Shown: piece after piece, positions 54,337-63,420 of the stretch
Layout of the letters: every line of letters starts with the position of its first letter
Position numbering within the stretch: the stretch's first letter is position 1
Source: Bradyrhizobium sp. 1(2017)
GTDB taxonomy: Bacteria; Pseudomonadota; Alphaproteobacteria; Rhizobiales; Xanthobacteraceae
Assembly (NCBI RefSeq): GCF_011602485.2
Contig: NZ_CP050022.2
Coordinates: forward strand, 7,274,001-7,338,000
DNA length: 64,000 nucleotides
Reading direction: 5' to 3'
Notes under the pieces: model-generated
Told to the model about the DNA's origin: nothing
The model's input: only the letters and a program-made list of their open reading frames with translations
Database searches by the model: none
Position numbers and translations under genes: made by a program

Positions 54337-55809
54337 GTGGCCGAGTCGCAATGGAGTTTCAAGAGCGCCGTCGAGCTGTCGGCCGCGTTGAGCACAAGGC
54401 AGGTCTCCGCGGTCGAGCTCACCCAGCATGCGATCGACCGCATCGAACGGCACGACGGCAAGATCAACGCGGTCTGCGTGCGCGATTTCGATCGCGCGCT
54501 CGGTGCAGCGCGCGAGGCCGACGCCGCATTGGCGCGCGGCGAGCGCAAGCCGCTGCTCGGCCTGCCCGTGACGATCAAGGAATCCTTCAATGTCGCCGGC
54601 CTGCCGACGACCTGGGGATTGGTCCCGCAAAAGGACTTCAAGCCTGTCGAAGACGCGCTGCCGGTGGCGCGCATCAAGCAGGCCGGTGGCGTGATTCTCG
54701 GCAAGACCAACGTCCCGCTCGGCCTCGGCGACTGGCAAAGCTACAACGACATCTACGGCACCACGAACAACCCCTATGATCTCGGCCGCACACCGGGGGG
54801 ATCGTCCGGAGGATCCTCGGCAGCCCTTGCGGCAGGCTATTGCGCGCTCGCCACCGGCTCGGACATCGGCGGCTCCCTGCGCGTGCCGGCATTTCATTGC
54901 GGCATCTTCGCTCACAAGCCGACCATCAATCTTTGCGCGGCGCGGGGCGAGACGCCGCCGCCGTTTCCGGCCATTCCGCGCGAGGGTGACCTTGCGGTCA
55001 TCGGTCCGATGGCACGCACGGCAGCGGATCTGTCCCTGCTGCTCGACGTCATGGCTGGACCCGATCCGCTCGAGGGCGGCGTCGCCTACAAGCTCGATCT
55101 GCCTGTCGCGCGACATCAGTCGCTACGGGATTTTCGTGTCCTGGTGATCGACAGCCATCCGCTGCTGCCGACCGACCGGGACGTGCGCGCCGCGATCGAC
55201 AAGCTCGCAACCGATCTCTCGAAGGCGGGCGTCGCGGTCGCGCGCGAGAGCACGTTGCTCCCGGACTTCGCGGAGACGTCGCGGCTCTATATGCGCATGC
55301 TGCTGGGCTTCCTGAGCGCGTTCTTCCTGCCCGACGAGCTGGCGGATTGCCAGGCTCGCGCGAGCCAGTTGTCGCCGGACGACCGGAGCCTCGGCGCGGA
55401 GCGACTGCGCGGCACGATAGCGAGCCACCGCGCCTGGGTGCTCGACGCCGGCACACGCGCCGGCCTGCGCGCACAATGGCGCGCGCTGTTCAAGAGCTTC
55501 GACGCGGTGATCTGTCCGATCATGCCGACGCCGGCCTATCCGCATGATCATTTGCCGGAGCAGCGGCTGCGAACGATCGGCATCGACGGCAAGGACTACC
55601 CCTATTCCGACCAGCTCGCCTGGCCGGGCGTCGCGACGCTTCCCGGCCTGCCGGCAACGGCTGTTCCGCTCGGCCTGTCGAAGGACGGCCTGCCGGTCGG
55701 CGTGCAGATCGTCGGGCCATTTCTCGAGGACAGGACGCCGCTCAGGCTCGCCGAGCTGATCGAGCGCGAGTTCGGCGGGTTCCTGCCGCCGCCTCTGTTC
55801 AATGACTAG
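54337..55809 (+). CDS. Amidase signature family enzyme
   Basis: A 490-residue amidase with the Ser-cisSer-Lys triad. Lys is about 81 in LPVTIKESF, cis-Ser about 157 in RTPGGSSGGSSAALAAG, and the nucleophilic Ser about 180 in GSDIGGSLRVPA. The start is a GTG after GGGG. Length and motifs are normal. It could hydrolyse aryl or aliphatic amides. The gap upstream (54187-54336) holds no gene. Confidence 0.94.
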   Translation: MAESQWSFKSAVELSAALSTRQVSAVELTQHAIDRIERHDGKINAVCVRDFDRALGAAREADAALARGERKPLLGLPVTIKESFNVAGLPTTWGLVPQKDFKPVEDALPVARIKQAGGVILGKTNVPLGLGDWQSYNDIYGTTNNPYDLGRTPGGSSGGSSAALAAGYCALATGSDIGGSLRVPAFHCGIFAHKPTINLCAARGETPPPFPAIPREGDLAVIGPMARTAADLSLLLDVMAGPDPLEGGVAYKLDLPVARHQSLRDFRVLVIDSHPLLPTDRDVRAAIDKLATDLSKAGVAVARESTLLPDFAETSRLYMRMLLGFLSAFFLPDELADCQARASQLSPDDRSLGAERLRGTIASHRAWVLDAGTRAGLRAQWRALFKSFDAVICPIMPTPAYPHDHLPEQRLRTIGIDGKDYPYSDQLAWPGVATLPGLPATAVPLGLSKDGLPVGVQIVGPFLEDRTPLRLAELIEREFGGFLPPPLFND

Positions 55810-55817
55810 TCCTGCCC

Positions 55818-55904
55818 ATCATTGCGGGAAGCCCTTGCGACGAAGCAATCCGGACTGCATCGGCGGAGACATCTCTGGATTGCTTCGCTACGCTCGCAAT
55901 GACG
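55818..55904. repeat. GCAATCC...GGATTGC intergenic palindrome
   Basis: CGACGAAGCAATCCGGACTG and CTGGATTGCTTCGCTACGCT, with TCATTGCGGGA and CGCAATGACGG at the ends. The same repeat family is at 60383. Confidence 0.8.
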
Positions 55905-55918
55905 GAGTTCAACAACAT

Positions 55919-55957
55919 CGAGTTCCGGACTCGCGCTGCGCGCGCTCCGGAATGACA
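55919..55957. repeat. GGACTCGCGCTGCGCGCGC-type repeat
   Basis: Related to the repeat at 43422, ending CTCCGGAATGACA. Confidence 0.65.
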
Positions 55958-55974
55958 GAGAGGGAGGGAACACC

Positions 55975-56328
55975 ATGAGCCATGACCTCGAACAGCTCAC
56001 CGCGCTCAACCACGATTATGTCGCTTCCGTGCAGACCTGCGACGTCAAGCGCTTCGACCAGATCCTGGCGCCGGAGTTCTACTGCTCCAACCCCGACAAG
56101 ACGCTGGTCGACCGCGCCGCCTTCCTGGCGCAGACGGCGCGGCCGATCGCGATCCGCAATTTGCACGCGCACGACGTCATCATCCGCATCATGGGCGACT
56201 TCGCCATCATCCACGCGGCGACGAGCTATACAACGGCAGACGGTCAGCAGGCCACGGGGCGCTATACCGATTGCTGGGCGAAGAAGAACGGCAAGTGGCT
56301 GGCCGTGTCGGCGCATGTGTCGCGGTGA
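55975..56328 (+). CDS. SnoaL/NTF2-like (DUF4440) protein
   Basis: A 117-residue alpha+beta cone protein. LEQLTALNHDYVASVQTCDV, then RFDQILAPEFYCSNPDKTLV, and ATGRYTDCWAKKNGKWLAVS then AHVSR match the NTF2-like fold of the DUF4440/SnoaL group. The ATG has GGGAGG upstream. The family binds or isomerises small molecules; no catalytic residues can be assigned. Confidence 0.88.
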   Translation: MSHDLEQLTALNHDYVASVQTCDVKRFDQILAPEFYCSNPDKTLVDRAAFLAQTARPIAIRNLHAHDVIIRIMGDFAIIHAATSYTTADGQQATGRYTDCWAKKNGKWLAVSAHVSR

Positions 56329-56388
56329 GCGAGGTGACGCAGGAGGATGAGGCGTTGAGGCGGGCACATCGTCCGCACATTCTCCGCT

Positions 56389-56493
56389 GTCATGCCCCGG
56401 CTTGACCGGGGCTCCAGTACTCTGCGGCAGTCATTTGGGTCACATAACTTCCGCCGCGGAGTACTGGATCGCCCGGTCAAGCCGGGCGATGAC
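56389..56493. repeat. GCCCCGGCTTGACCGGGGC-type palindrome
   Basis: Two palindromes flanking a CCAGTACTC...GAGTACTGG pair, between converging genes. Confidence 0.8.
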
Positions 56494-56507
56494 ACCGTCA
56501 GTGCGGC

Positions 56508-57596
56508 TCAACTATCGAACACAATCACGCTGCGCAGCGTCTTGCCGGCCTTCATGTTGGCAAAGCCCTCGTTGATCTCGCTCAGCTTCAGCTTGGCCGA
56601 GATCCAGTCCTCCAGGTGCAGCCGGCCGCGCAGGTAGAAGTCGACGAGGCGCGGCATGTCCACGCGGAAATGGTTGGAGCCCATCGAGGAGCCCTGGATC
56701 TTGCGCTCGCGCAGGAAGTCGAAGCCGTGCAGTTCGATCTTCTGACCGAACGGGATCATGCCCACGATGGTGGCCGTGCCGCCCGACGCGAGCATGCCGA
56801 AGGCCTGCTCCGCCGTCTCCTTGCGGCCGAGCACCTCGAAGGAGTGATGCACGCCGCCATTGGTGAGGTCGCGCACCTGCTTGACGACGTCACCTTCGGT
56901 GGGATTGATGATGTCGGTCGCCCCCAGCTTGGTCGCCAGCTGGAGCTTGGCCGGATTGGTGTCGATGGCGATGATGCGGCCGGCGCCGGCGATCTGTGCC
57001 CCGTTGATCGCGGCCATGCCGACGCCCCCGCAGCCGATCACCGCCACGGTCTCGCCGGCCGTCACCTTCGCCGTGTTCACCACCGCGCCGTAGCCGGTAA
57101 TGACACCGCAACCGATCAGCGCGGCGAGATCGAGCGGCATTTCTTTCCGGATCTTCACGATGGCGTTCTCGTGCACCAGCATCTGCTCGGCGAAGGACGA
57201 GAGGTTGAGGAACTGATGCAGCTTCTCCGGCTTCGACCATTGCATCCGGTTCGAGGCGCCCGGCAGCATTTTGACGGTCGTGTCCGTGCAGAGCACGGTG
57301 CGTCCGGTGGTGCAGTTGTCGCAGGTGCCGCAGAAGACCGAGAGGCAGGTGACGACGTGATCGCCCGGCTTCACGTAAGTGACGTCGGAGCCGACCTGCT
57401 CGACAACGCCAGCCGATTCGTGACCGAGCACCGCAGGCAGCGGATGCGGATAGAGACCTTCCATGAAATGCAGATCGGAGTGGCAGAGGCCGGCGACCGC
57501 GGTGCGGATCAGGACCTCGCGCGGGCCCGGCTTCGGCAGGCTGACATCCTCGATGATGAGCGGCTGATTGACTTCATAGAGGACGGCGGCCTTCAT
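56508..57596 (-). CDS. Zinc-dependent alcohol dehydrogenase
   Basis: A 362-residue medium-chain dehydrogenase. The catalytic zinc ligands are in GLCHSDLHF and LGHESAGVVE, the structural zinc ligands are the four Cys of CGTCDNCTTGRTVLC, and the NAD site is VIGCGGVGMAAINGAQIAG. The acidic residue after beta-2 (IAIDTNPAK) points to NAD. It is typical in length. Relatives act on long- or branched-chain alcohols or formaldehyde conjugates; the substrate is open. Confidence 0.94.
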   Translation of the reverse strand: MKAAVLYEVNQPLIIEDVSLPKPGPREVLIRTAVAGLCHSDLHFMEGLYPHPLPAVLGHESAGVVEQVGSDVTYVKPGDHVVTCLSVFCGTCDNCTTGRTVLCTDTTVKMLPGASNRMQWSKPEKLHQFLNLSSFAEQMLVHENAIVKIRKEMPLDLAALIGCGVITGYGAVVNTAKVTAGETVAVIGCGGVGMAAINGAQIAGAGRIIAIDTNPAKLQLATKLGATDIINPTEGDVVKQVRDLTNGGVHHSFEVLGRKETAEQAFGMLASGGTATIVGMIPFGQKIELHGFDFLRERKIQGSSMGSNHFRVDMPRLVDFYLRGRLHLEDWISAKLKLSEINEGFANMKAGKTLRSVIVFDS

Positions 57597-57640
57597 CGAG
57601 CACTCCCTGGCGTGTTTTTTGTTTGATCGTGGAGTGCAGC

Positions 57641-59425
57641 CTACGCTGCCAGAACCAGTTCGCCAACCTCGCTCATGCTGGCTGAGCTATCGCCGAGCAA
57701 CAGCGCGGCGATCTTCGCCTCCACGGCATTTTCCGTCAGCCGGAACGGGTCGCCCGGCAGGACGCGATGGTCGATGACGAGACGCGACAGCAGCAGCCGG
57801 CGCGCATCGCCGCGCATCTCGTGGATGCGGTGGCCTTCCCAGGCGAGCGCCACCGCGCTCGCGACGTGATAAAGCAGGCTGGTGGCGCGCCGCGCCTCCG
57901 CCTCGTTGTCGGCCTTGGACGCGACCGCGCGCGCGAAGCCGACGGCACGCTCGACGAGGCCGCGCAGATTGTCGCGCCAGGCCTGCGGCACGGAGGCGCT
58001 GTCGTCGAGCCGGGCATGCAGATCGGCCGCGAGCGCGGACTCGGCGCCGTGACGGCCGACCGCGCGCCTGAGCGCGTCGATCGCCACGATGTTGCCGGTG
58101 CCTTCCCAGACCGAGCCGAGATGGGCATCGCGCAGCAGACGGGCGGTGGCAAACTCCTCGATATAGCCGATGCCGCCGCGCATCTCGAGCGCATCGCCGC
58201 AGACCTTTCGCGCATCGCGCGTGGCGCGGAATTTCAGCGTCGGGGTGAGGATACGCAACAGCGCCGCCGCATCCTGGCTGCCGGCTTCGGCGCGGTCGAG
58301 CGCATCGGCGGTGAGAAAGCTCATCGACAGCGCCTGCTCGACCGGCAGCATGATCTTCAGCATCTGCCGCCGCCCAAGGGGCAGATCGATGATGCGCTGG
58401 CCGAACACCACACGGTTCTTCGCCACCGTCATCGCGTCGTGATAGGCCCGGCGCATCAGCGCGGTGGACTTGACGCCGTTGGAGAGTCGCGACGAGTTCA
58501 CCATCTCGGCCATCTGCACGAAGCCACGGTCGAGCTTGCCGACCGCATAGGCGATCGCGCCTTCGAGCTTGATCTCGCCCGACGCCATCGAGCGCGTGCC
58601 GAGCTTGTCCTTGAGACGCACGATCCGGTAATGGTTCTGAGCACCATCGTCGAGGAAGCGCGGCATCAGGAACAGGCCGACGCCGCGCGTGCCGGGGCCG
58701 GCACCTTCAGGGCGCGCAAGCAGCATCACGACCTTGGCATCGGCATTCGAGCAGAACCATTTCTCGCCATAGAGGCGCCAATGGTCGCCCTCCTGGACCG
58801 CGCGCGTGGTCAGCGTGCCGACGTCGGAGCCGCCTTCCTTCTCGGTCATGAACTGGCCGCCCTGGGTCAGCTTGCTCATGTCGGTCTGGGTGAGGCCATC
58901 GAGATATCTGGCCTTCAGCGCCTCGCTGCCGAAATTCGCCAGCAGCTTGGCGCAACCGTCGGTGACGTTGATCGGGCAGCCCATGCCGAATTCGGTCTGG
59001 TTGAACAGGAAGGTGAAGGCGTGCTTGGCCACCACGGGATATTTGTCCGGCCAGCCCATGATGCCCTTGCGGATCGAGAGCGCGTGGATGCCGAACTCGC
59101 CGAATGCGGCCTTCTCCAGCTCACGATAGGCCGGATGGTATTCGATCGACTGCACGTCGCGGCCGAACTTGTCGCGCTGGTGCAGAATGGGCGTGTGTCG
59201 GTCGGCCAGCCGCGCGCATTCGTCGAGCACGCCGCCCGCGAGTTCGCCGAGGCGGTCGAGATGCGGCTCGATGTGACGGAACAGCGTGTCCGGCAGATGG
59301 ATGCGCAACAGGTCCGTCAGCGCCGGATCGGCGCGGTAGAAATTCATGCCCGAGGTGTCGGGCGCCAGCAGGCCGGACGGCTCGGCCGCGATGTTTTCTG
59401 GCTGCGCTGGGACCGGCTTGTGCAT
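57641..59425 (-). CDS. AidB-like acyl-CoA dehydrogenase
   Basis: A 594-residue flavoprotein of the acyl-CoA dehydrogenase superfamily. It has an extra N-terminal domain (1-150), MTEKEGGSDVGTLTTRA (the FAD/substrate loop seen in AidB) and WFCSNADAKVVMLLARPEG. The catalytic region MRGGIGYIEEFATARLLRDA and the C-terminal SVWEGTGNIVAIDALR match AidB and isovaleryl-CoA dehydrogenase-like proteins. The ATG at 59425 fits the family start; the frame is open to 59632 without support. AidB limits alkylation damage in E. coli; the role here may be fatty-acid oxidation. Confidence 0.92.
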   Translation of the reverse strand: MHKPVPAQPENIAAEPSGLLAPDTSGMNFYRADPALTDLLRIHLPDTLFRHIEPHLDRLGELAGGVLDECARLADRHTPILHQRDKFGRDVQSIEYHPAYRELEKAAFGEFGIHALSIRKGIMGWPDKYPVVAKHAFTFLFNQTEFGMGCPINVTDGCAKLLANFGSEALKARYLDGLTQTDMSKLTQGGQFMTEKEGGSDVGTLTTRAVQEGDHWRLYGEKWFCSNADAKVVMLLARPEGAGPGTRGVGLFLMPRFLDDGAQNHYRIVRLKDKLGTRSMASGEIKLEGAIAYAVGKLDRGFVQMAEMVNSSRLSNGVKSTALMRRAYHDAMTVAKNRVVFGQRIIDLPLGRRQMLKIMLPVEQALSMSFLTADALDRAEAGSQDAAALLRILTPTLKFRATRDARKVCGDALEMRGGIGYIEEFATARLLRDAHLGSVWEGTGNIVAIDALRRAVGRHGAESALAADLHARLDDSASVPQAWRDNLRGLVERAVGFARAVASKADNEAEARRATSLLYHVASAVALAWEGHRIHEMRGDARRLLLSRLVIDHRVLPGDPFRLTENAVEAKIAALLLGDSSASMSEVGELVLAA

Positions 59426-59660
59426 GGTCGTCCTCTTCGTTTCCGCGCGGCGGCAATATCCTGGCGCTTGTTTTCGCGCTTGCCGGTTCGGGTGATGTCG
59501 ATCATGCTCCAGCAGCGAATGCGGATAAAGCCGCAAATCGTCAGGGCCGCATGATCGCCGCGAGGGACCAATTCGCCCTGCGGAATTGTGACCGTCCCTG
59601 CTGGTTGTCCGCGCGGACCATGCATAGATCAACGGCTTCCCGTCTCCGAGAGATCACGCC

Positions 59661-60362
59661 ATGGAACTCCCAAGATACAAGATCGCGCTCATCGTCGGCG
59701 CCGGCGAAGGATTGAGCGCATCGCTGGCGCGGCTGTTGGCCGCCCAGAACATTCGCGTCGCCCTTGCCGCGCGAAAGATCGAGAAGCTCGGCGCACTCTG
59801 CACCGCGACCGGCGCCAAAGCCTATGCCTGCAACGCAACGGAGCCCGAGGAGGTCGAGCGGCTGTTCGGCCTCGTCGAGCGCGAGATCGGCACGCCCGAC
59901 CTCGTCGTCTACAATGCCAGCGGCCGTACGCGCGGGCCGATCGTCGATCTCGTCCCGGCCGATGTGGCGCAGGCGATCGCGGTCAGCGCCTATGGCGGCT
60001 TCCTGGTGGCGCAGCAGGCGGCCAAGCGCATGCTGCCGAACAAGCACGGCGCGATCCTGTTCACCGGCGCCTCCGCCAGCGTCAAGGGCTACGCACAATC
60101 GGCCTCGTTTGCGATGGGCAAGTTCGCGCTGCGGGGTCTGGCGCAGAGCATGGCGCGCGAATTGTCGCCGCAGGGCATCCATGTCGCGCATTTCGTCATC
60201 GACGGCGGCATTCGCAGTGCCGCCCGGACCGAACCTGCGGACAAGCCGGATTCGATGCTCGATCCCGATGCGATCGCACAAAGCTATTGGAACGTGTTGC
60301 AGCAGCCGCGCAGCGCCTGGAGCTGGGAGCTGGAGCTGCGGCCCTGGGTGGAGAATTTCTGA
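59661..60362 (+). CDS. SDR-family protein with Phe at the catalytic Tyr
   Basis: A 233-residue SDR. IALIVGAGEGLSASLARLLA binds the cofactor, YNASG stands in place of NNAG, and the usual YxxxK is FAMGK in GASASVKGYAQSASFAMGKF. The Phe lacks the catalytic hydroxyl. The ending GIHVAHFVIDGGI is shared with a small SDR group that has the same change. The start has GAGATCACGCC upstream. It lies 236 bp from the divergent acyl-CoA dehydrogenase. Confidence 0.88.
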   Translation: MELPRYKIALIVGAGEGLSASLARLLAAQNIRVALAARKIEKLGALCTATGAKAYACNATEPEEVERLFGLVEREIGTPDLVVYNASGRTRGPIVDLVPADVAQAIAVSAYGGFLVAQQAAKRMLPNKHGAILFTGASASVKGYAQSASFAMGKFALRGLAQSMARELSPQGIHVAHFVIDGGIRSAARTEPADKPDSMLDPDAIAQSYWNVLQQPRSAWSWELELRPWVENF

Positions 60363-60382
60363 GGCGACAACATAACAACAAC

Positions 60383-60469
60383 CGTCATTGCGAGGAGCGA
60401 AGCGACGAAGCAATCCAGACTCTATCCGCGGAGACAGACTGGATTGCTTCGCTTCGCTCGCAATGACGA
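60383..60469. repeat. GCAATCC...GGATTGC intergenic palindrome
   Basis: GTCATTGCGAGGAGCGAAGC, CAATCCAGACTC, GACTGGATTGCTTCGCTTCG, CGCAATGACGA. The same family is at 55818. The preceding gene may end in it and the next starts just after it. Confidence 0.85.
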
Positions 60470-60488
60470 CAGCAAAACGGGGAGCGAC

Positions 60489-61319
60489 ATGACCACCGAA
60501 ACCACCGTCGACACCGGCACAAGCGAACTCCTCTGCGTGATCCGCGACCGCGTCGCGATCATCACGCTGAACCGGCCGGAGGCGCGCAATTCGCTCTCGG
60601 ATGCGCTGACGCCGGCGCTGCGCACGATGATCCGGAGCTGCGGCGAGAACCCTGATGTCGGCGTGCTATTGCTCACCGGCGCGGGCGAAGCCTTCTGCGC
60701 CGGCGGCAACGTCAAGGGCATGGGCGCGCATCGCGACAAGGCGAAGCTCGAAATGCCGCTGGCAGATCGCATTGCCGATCTCCAGGAGCGGCAGCGACTG
60801 CTGACCGGCGCGCTGGTGTCGGTGCGCAAGCCGACCATCGCCGCCCTGCCCGGCCCTGCGGTCGGCGCCGGCCTCGCCATCGCCATGGCCTGCGACATCC
60901 GCATCGCCGCACAATCGGCCTTCGTCGCCACCGGCTATGCCCGCATCGCGCTCAGCGGCGATTACGGCATTGCCTGGCTGCTCACCCGGCTCGTCGGCAC
61001 CGCGCGGGCGCGCGAATTGATGTTCACCGGCGACCGCATCGATGCCACGCGGGCTGAGGCGATCGGCCTCGTCAACCGGGTGGTGGCGGACGACAGGCTG
61101 CAAACTGAAGCCTTTGCGCTGGCCAAATCGCTCGCCGAAGGCCCGCGCCTCGCGCTGCGCTACATGAAGGACAATCTCGACGAGGCCGTGCTGTTCGACT
61201 TCGAGACGGCGCGCGACCACGAGGCCGAACGGCTGATCCGCCTCACCACCACCGCCGATCACAAGGAGGCGGTGCAGGCCTTCATCGAGAAGCGCAAGGC
61301 GGTGTTCACGGGGAAGTAG
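60489..61319 (+). CDS. Enoyl-CoA hydratase/isomerase
   Basis: A 276-residue crotonase-fold protein that hydrates or isomerises enoyl-CoA in fatty-acid breakdown. The first oxyanion segment is ITLNRPEARNSLSDAL, the second GAGEAFCAGGNVKGMG, and the rest shows the normal hydratase pattern with IAALPGPAVGAGLAIAMACD then RIALSGDYGIAWLLTRLVG. The ATG at 60489 has GGGGAGC; the earlier frame lies in the repeat. Confidence 0.94.
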   Translation: MTTETTVDTGTSELLCVIRDRVAIITLNRPEARNSLSDALTPALRTMIRSCGENPDVGVLLLTGAGEAFCAGGNVKGMGAHRDKAKLEMPLADRIADLQERQRLLTGALVSVRKPTIAALPGPAVGAGLAIAMACDIRIAAQSAFVATGYARIALSGDYGIAWLLTRLVGTARARELMFTGDRIDATRAEAIGLVNRVVADDRLQTEAFALAKSLAEGPRLALRYMKDNLDEAVLFDFETARDHEAERLIRLTTTADHKEAVQAFIEKRKAVFTGK

Positions 61320-61324
61320 GGCTG

Positions 61325-61361
61325 CAAAAAAATGCCCGGCGCTGGCTAGGCCAGGCCGGGC
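61325..61361 (-). terminator. Intrinsic terminator for the GNAT gene
   Basis: On the minus strand GCCCGGC...GCCGGGC is followed by ATTTTTTT. It lies between two converging genes and could serve both. Confidence 0.85.
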
Positions 61362-61371
61362 TGCAGTGATG

Positions 61372-61995
61372 TCAGGCCGAGGCTGAGGGGCTATCGGCCT
61401 GACGGGAAAGGGCGGCGAGACGCCAGCTCGCACAGGGAATGTCCTTTGGTGCGACCGTGATCTCCTTGTCGAAGCGCACCAGCTTCCAATCGTCGGGATG
61501 ATTGACGAAAGCAAAGCCGGATTTGCGCGCAAGCGAGATCATGGTCTCGTTGGAGCGCAGCGTGTCGCCGAAGATGTGCTCGGCGCCGAGCGCGGCGGCG
61601 CGACATTCCAGGTTCTTCATGAGCGCGGTGGCGATGCCGTGGCCGTTCCAGCGGTCGTCGACCGACAGGCCAAACTCGACCGTCGCGGTCTCGGCATGGA
61701 GCGCATAGCGCATCTCGGCGACGATGGTCTCGAAGCCGTCGACCATCATGGTCGCAACGACAGTGAAGCGCTCGCGCTCACCGACCTCGAGGAAATCGCG
61801 CAGCAGTCCCTTTGGCAGCTCGCTGATCGCGCCGAAGAAGCGGTTGTAGCGGGAGCGGGTCGAGAGCGAGCGGAAATAGTGCTGGAGCTCGTCGGTGTCG
61901 CGCGGCGCGACGAAGCGGACGGTGACGGGCTCACCCTGCCGGGTGCTCAGCTTGTCCGAATATTGCGCGAGGTCTTCGAGGCGAAGCGTGCTCAT
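61372..61995 (-). CDS. GNAT-family acetyltransferase
   Basis: A 207-residue acetyltransferase. VTVRFVAPRDTDELQHYFRS and LSTRSRYNRFFGAISELPKG open the fold. VEFGLSVDDRWNGHGIATAL, the acetyl-CoA loop and the ALGAEHIFGDTLRSNETMIS, LARKSGFAF helices follow. The ATG at 61995 is preferred because the longer frame crosses the DUF1127 gene. The substrate is unknown. Confidence 0.9.
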   Translation of the reverse strand: MSTLRLEDLAQYSDKLSTRQGEPVTVRFVAPRDTDELQHYFRSLSTRSRYNRFFGAISELPKGLLRDFLEVGERERFTVVATMMVDGFETIVAEMRYALHAETATVEFGLSVDDRWNGHGIATALMKNLECRAAALGAEHIFGDTLRSNETMISLARKSGFAFVNHPDDWKLVRFDKEITVAPKDIPCASWRLAALSRQADSPSASA

Positions 61996-62062
61996 GACAC
62001 ATGCCTTGGAAAAAGGGACCGCCGGCGCCCCCACAATCAGGCGGCGCCGGCCTGGCGGCCAA

Positions 62063-62266
62063 TCAGGCCCGCCAGAAGGGTTTTTCGGCCTCATACGCGA
62101 TGTCGGACCAGGACAGGCCGACATCCTGGAGATCCCGGGCGGTCCAGTTGGCAAGCTCGCGCCTGTTGCGGTAGCGCTCATGCCAGACATGGAGGGTGTC
62201 GCCGATCTGGTGGAGGAGACCGGGCGCATGATGATTTGTCATCGAATTCTGGGTCAAAATGGACAT
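62063..62266 (-). CDS. DUF1127 small protein
   Basis: A 67-residue protein. HVWHERYRNRRELANWTARD then LQDVGLSWSDI matches DUF1127, a short Arg-rich domain common in alphaproteobacteria and linked to phosphate, carbon and small-RNA metabolism in Agrobacterium. It precedes the GNAT gene in the same direction. Confidence 0.9.
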   Translation of the reverse strand: MSILTQNSMTNHHAPGLLHQIGDTLHVWHERYRNRRELANWTARDLQDVGLSWSDIAYEAEKPFWRA

Positions 62267-62376
62267 CTTCAGCTCCTTGAGCTAACTTGACCGCTAATAT
62301 CTGCTTCCTGTTGCGGCGCGACAAACGACAATTTGTACCTTTTCGCATGAAATAACGTCATGTATCCTGCTGCCAG

Positions 62377-63276
62377 ATGACTGCCAGATTGCCCTCATTG
62401 AACGGATTGCGGGCGTTCGAGGCCGCCGCGCGCCATCTCAGCTTCACGCTGGCGGCGAGCGAATTGAACGTGACCCAGACGGCGATCAGCCATCAGATCC
62501 GACGGCTGGAGGAGGAGCTCGGCATCCGCCTGTTCGTCCGGCAGAACCGCGCCCTGGCTCTGACCCCGCAAGCGCGTGACTATCTCCCCGGCGTCCGCGC
62601 CGCCTTCAACGACCTGCGCCTTGCCACCGACCGGCTGCTGCGCAAAGACGACGACAGGGTGCTGACGGTCTCGACGCTGGCCTCGCTCGCTGCAAAATGG
62701 CTGTTGCCGCGGCTGACCGATTTCCAGGAGCAGCATCCCGGCATCGATGTCCGCATCACCACCTCGACCAGCCTGGTGGACTTCCAGCGCGACGACGTCG
62801 ACGCCGCGATCCGCTACGGCCGCGGCCAATGGCCGGGCCTGCGCGCCGACTGGCTGATGGCGGACGAGCTGTTTCCGGTGTGCAGCCCATCGCTGCTGGG
62901 CGGGGACAAGCCGCTGTGCCGGCCGGAGGATCTGAGAAACCATCCGCTGCTGCACACCTCCAACGCCAACAGCGACGATTGGCGGCTATGGCTGACGGCA
63001 GCCGGCCTGCCCTCGGACATCGCCAGGCAGCCGGGCATCACCTTCGACATGATCTTCATGACCATCCAGGCCGCGATCGACGGTATCGGGGTGGCCATGG
63101 GGCGGACGTCGTACGTCCAGGACGACATCGCCAAGGGCCGGCTGGTGGTGCCCTTCAAGATCGCGCTGCCGGCGGATGCCGGCTTCTACCTGGTCTCGCC
63201 AGAGGGCCGCCGCGAGTCGCCAAAATTGGTCGCATTCCGGGACTGGATGCTCGCTGCAACGCAAAATAAAACCTGA
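62377..63276 (+). CDS. LysR-family regulator, GcvA-like
   Basis: A 299-residue LysR regulator: the HTH is in LNGLRAFEAAARHLSFTLAA then SELNVTQTAISHQIRRLEEE, followed by the substrate-binding domain (VLTVSTLASLAAKWLLPRLT, DVDAAIRYGRGQWPGL, IGVAMGRTSYVQDDI). The RYGRG segment is typical of the GcvA subgroup. It diverges from the DUF1127 gene across a 110-bp promoter region and may control it or the transporter downstream. Confidence 0.94.
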   Translation: MTARLPSLNGLRAFEAAARHLSFTLAASELNVTQTAISHQIRRLEEELGIRLFVRQNRALALTPQARDYLPGVRAAFNDLRLATDRLLRKDDDRVLTVSTLASLAAKWLLPRLTDFQEQHPGIDVRITTSTSLVDFQRDDVDAAIRYGRGQWPGLRADWLMADELFPVCSPSLLGGDKPLCRPEDLRNHPLLHTSNANSDDWRLWLTAAGLPSDIARQPGITFDMIFMTIQAAIDGIGVAMGRTSYVQDDIAKGRLVVPFKIALPADAGFYLVSPEGRRESPKLVAFRDWMLAATQNKT

Positions 63277-63420
63277 AGAATCATCAGCTTCCCCGGCAAA
63301 ATCGATTGACTCGCCTCGCCCCGCGCGGGAAGGGGTATGGCAGATTGTCGCAGCATCAATCTGTCGCCTTGCCGGGAGCACGATTTCCGGCCGGCCGCGC
63401 CTTTCCAAGGGGAGAACGCC

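Noticed and set aside
57767..59554. A 595-codon plus-strand frame opposite the acyl-CoA dehydrogenase
   Set aside because: It is antisense to a well-conserved gene, with repetitive Arg/Ala composition and no known motif.
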